In this document: positions 63,435 through 64,000 of the stretch, one piece after another
Numbering within the stretch: the stretch's first letter is position 1
Layout: each line of letters opens with the position of its first letter
Assembly (NCBI GenBank): GCA_963788125.1
Contig: CAWBFN010000002.1
Coordinates: forward strand, 2,294,001-2,358,000
DNA from: Bog-473 sp963788125
GTDB lineage: Bacteria > Actinomycetota > Acidimicrobiia > Acidimicrobiales > RAAP-2
DNA length: 64,000 nt
Direction: 5' to 3'
Program-made: the position numbers and the translations under genes
The notes under the pieces: generated by a model
The model's database searches: none
Told to the model about the DNA's origin: nothing
What the model saw: only the letters and a program-made list of their open reading frames with translations

Positions 63435-64000
63435 TCAGGCCGCCGGCGACTGCGGTCCGGCGACCTCCTGGTCGGCGAACTGGGTGTGGTAGAGCTCGGC
63501 GTACAGGCCGTTCTGGGCCAACAGGCTGGCGTGGGTACCGCGCTCGACGACGCGGCCGTCGTCAATGACCAGGATCTGGTTCGCTTCGCGGACGGTGGAC
63601 AAGCCGGTGGGCGATGACCAGGGAGGTGCGACCGCTCAGCGTCTCGCGCAGCGCCCGCTGCACGGCGGCCTCTGACTCGGAGTCGAGGTGGGCGGTCGCC
63701 TCGTCGAGCACCACCACGTCGGGCGCCTTGAGCATGAGGCGGGCCAGCGCGACCCGCTGCTTTTCGCCGCCGGAGAGCCGGTAGCCCCGTTCCCCGATGA
63801 CGGTGTCCAGTCCATCAGGGAGCTCGGCCACCAGATGGCCGATCTGGGCCTGCTCCAGGGCGGCGAGGACCTCCTCCTCGGTGGCCTCCGGGCGGGCGAA
63901 CAGCAGGTTGGCTCGCAGCGAGTCGTGGAACATGTAGGGGTCCTGGGTCACCACTCCCACCACGTCGCGGATGGACTGCATCGTGGCGTGGCGCACATCG
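63435..64000 (-). pseudogene. ABC exporter (permease-ATPase fusion type), C-terminal part, frameshifted
   Basis: The gene enters from beyond the window end. The first frame has DVVGVVTQDPYMFHDSLRAN (Q-loop), ERGYRLSGGEKQRVALARLM (signature), VVVLDEATAHLDSES (Walker B) and LVIAHRL. The second frame continues STVREANQILVIDDGRVVERG and GLYAELYHTQF to a stop at 63435. One extra base near 63607 breaks the frame at the H-loop. The pattern fits MsbA/LmrA-type exporters. Confidence 0.85.

Overview
The window is high-GC DNA (roughly 70% by eye) with short intergenic gaps, many GTG starts, and ATGA/GTGA gene overlaps. These traits, together with DesK/DesR-type two-component genes, a SigE-family ECF sigma factor, a BTAD/SARP regulator, a DUF3052 gene and 42-residue ASDGG..FGDA..YGS surface repeats, point to an actinobacterium. 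A member of the Acidimicrobiia is plausible but unproven. It reads as chromosome (guaA, urease); I saw no rRNA, tRNA, transposase or phage gene. LAYOUT. 0-9.5 kb: an ABC exporter with its two-component system, a hipBA-like module with a palindromic operator in an AT-rich gap, small redox/unknown genes, a cyclase-like protein, guaA and a secreted SGNH hydrolase. 9.4-14.1 kb (minus strand): a tight five-gene cluster around a phosphosulfolactate synthase homologue (histidine phosphatase, ComA-like synthase, VOC protein, acyl-CoA ligase, membrane acyltransferase). 14.4-18.3 kb (minus): an overlapping allantoin operon (allantoate amidohydrolase, PuuE allantoinase, allophanate-hydrolase C-domain-like protein, short malate-synthase-like protein). 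18.4-25.4 kb: a lower-GC exopolysaccharide-like locus (spherulin-4/GH135-like protein with C-terminal repeats, multipass membrane protein, PelF-like GT4, GHL15-like hydrolase). 25.5-50.6 kb: a large purine/urea nitrogen island with HIU hydrolase, OHCU decarboxylase, urate oxidase, three Rieske oxygenases, a TauD-family dioxygenase, an adenosine-deaminase-family enzyme, an 8-oxoguanine-deaminase-like enzyme, scattered NitT/TauT-type ABC parts, another amidohydrolase, and ureABC-F-G-D. It is interrupted at 34.3-40.3 kb by a 1788-residue HD-GYP/Ig-repeat fusion. 50.6-64 kb: ECF sigma factor, SARP regulator, DUF1059, rhodanese, cupins, HD/LuxR regulator, methyltransferases, a divergent MFS/LysR pair, a DUF218 membrane protein, a GlxA-like regulator and the end of an ABC exporter. 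HOW THE PARTS FIT. The purine genes could take oxidised or aminated purines to urate (8-oxoguanine deaminase-like and ADA-like enzymes, possibly TauD or Rieske enzymes), urate to allantoin (urate oxidase, HIU hydrolase, OHCU decarboxylase), allantoin to ureidoglycolate-level products (PuuE, allantoate amidohydrolase), and urea to ammonia (urease). No molybdenum xanthine dehydrogenase is in the window. TWO SEQUENCE-WIDE THEMES. First, about ten genes carry apparent single-base frameshifts inside conserved domains, which suggests assembly error or recent decay. Second, short tandem or direct repeats of 13-30 bp sit at the starts and stops of many genes, sometimes extending two convergent genes into one another.
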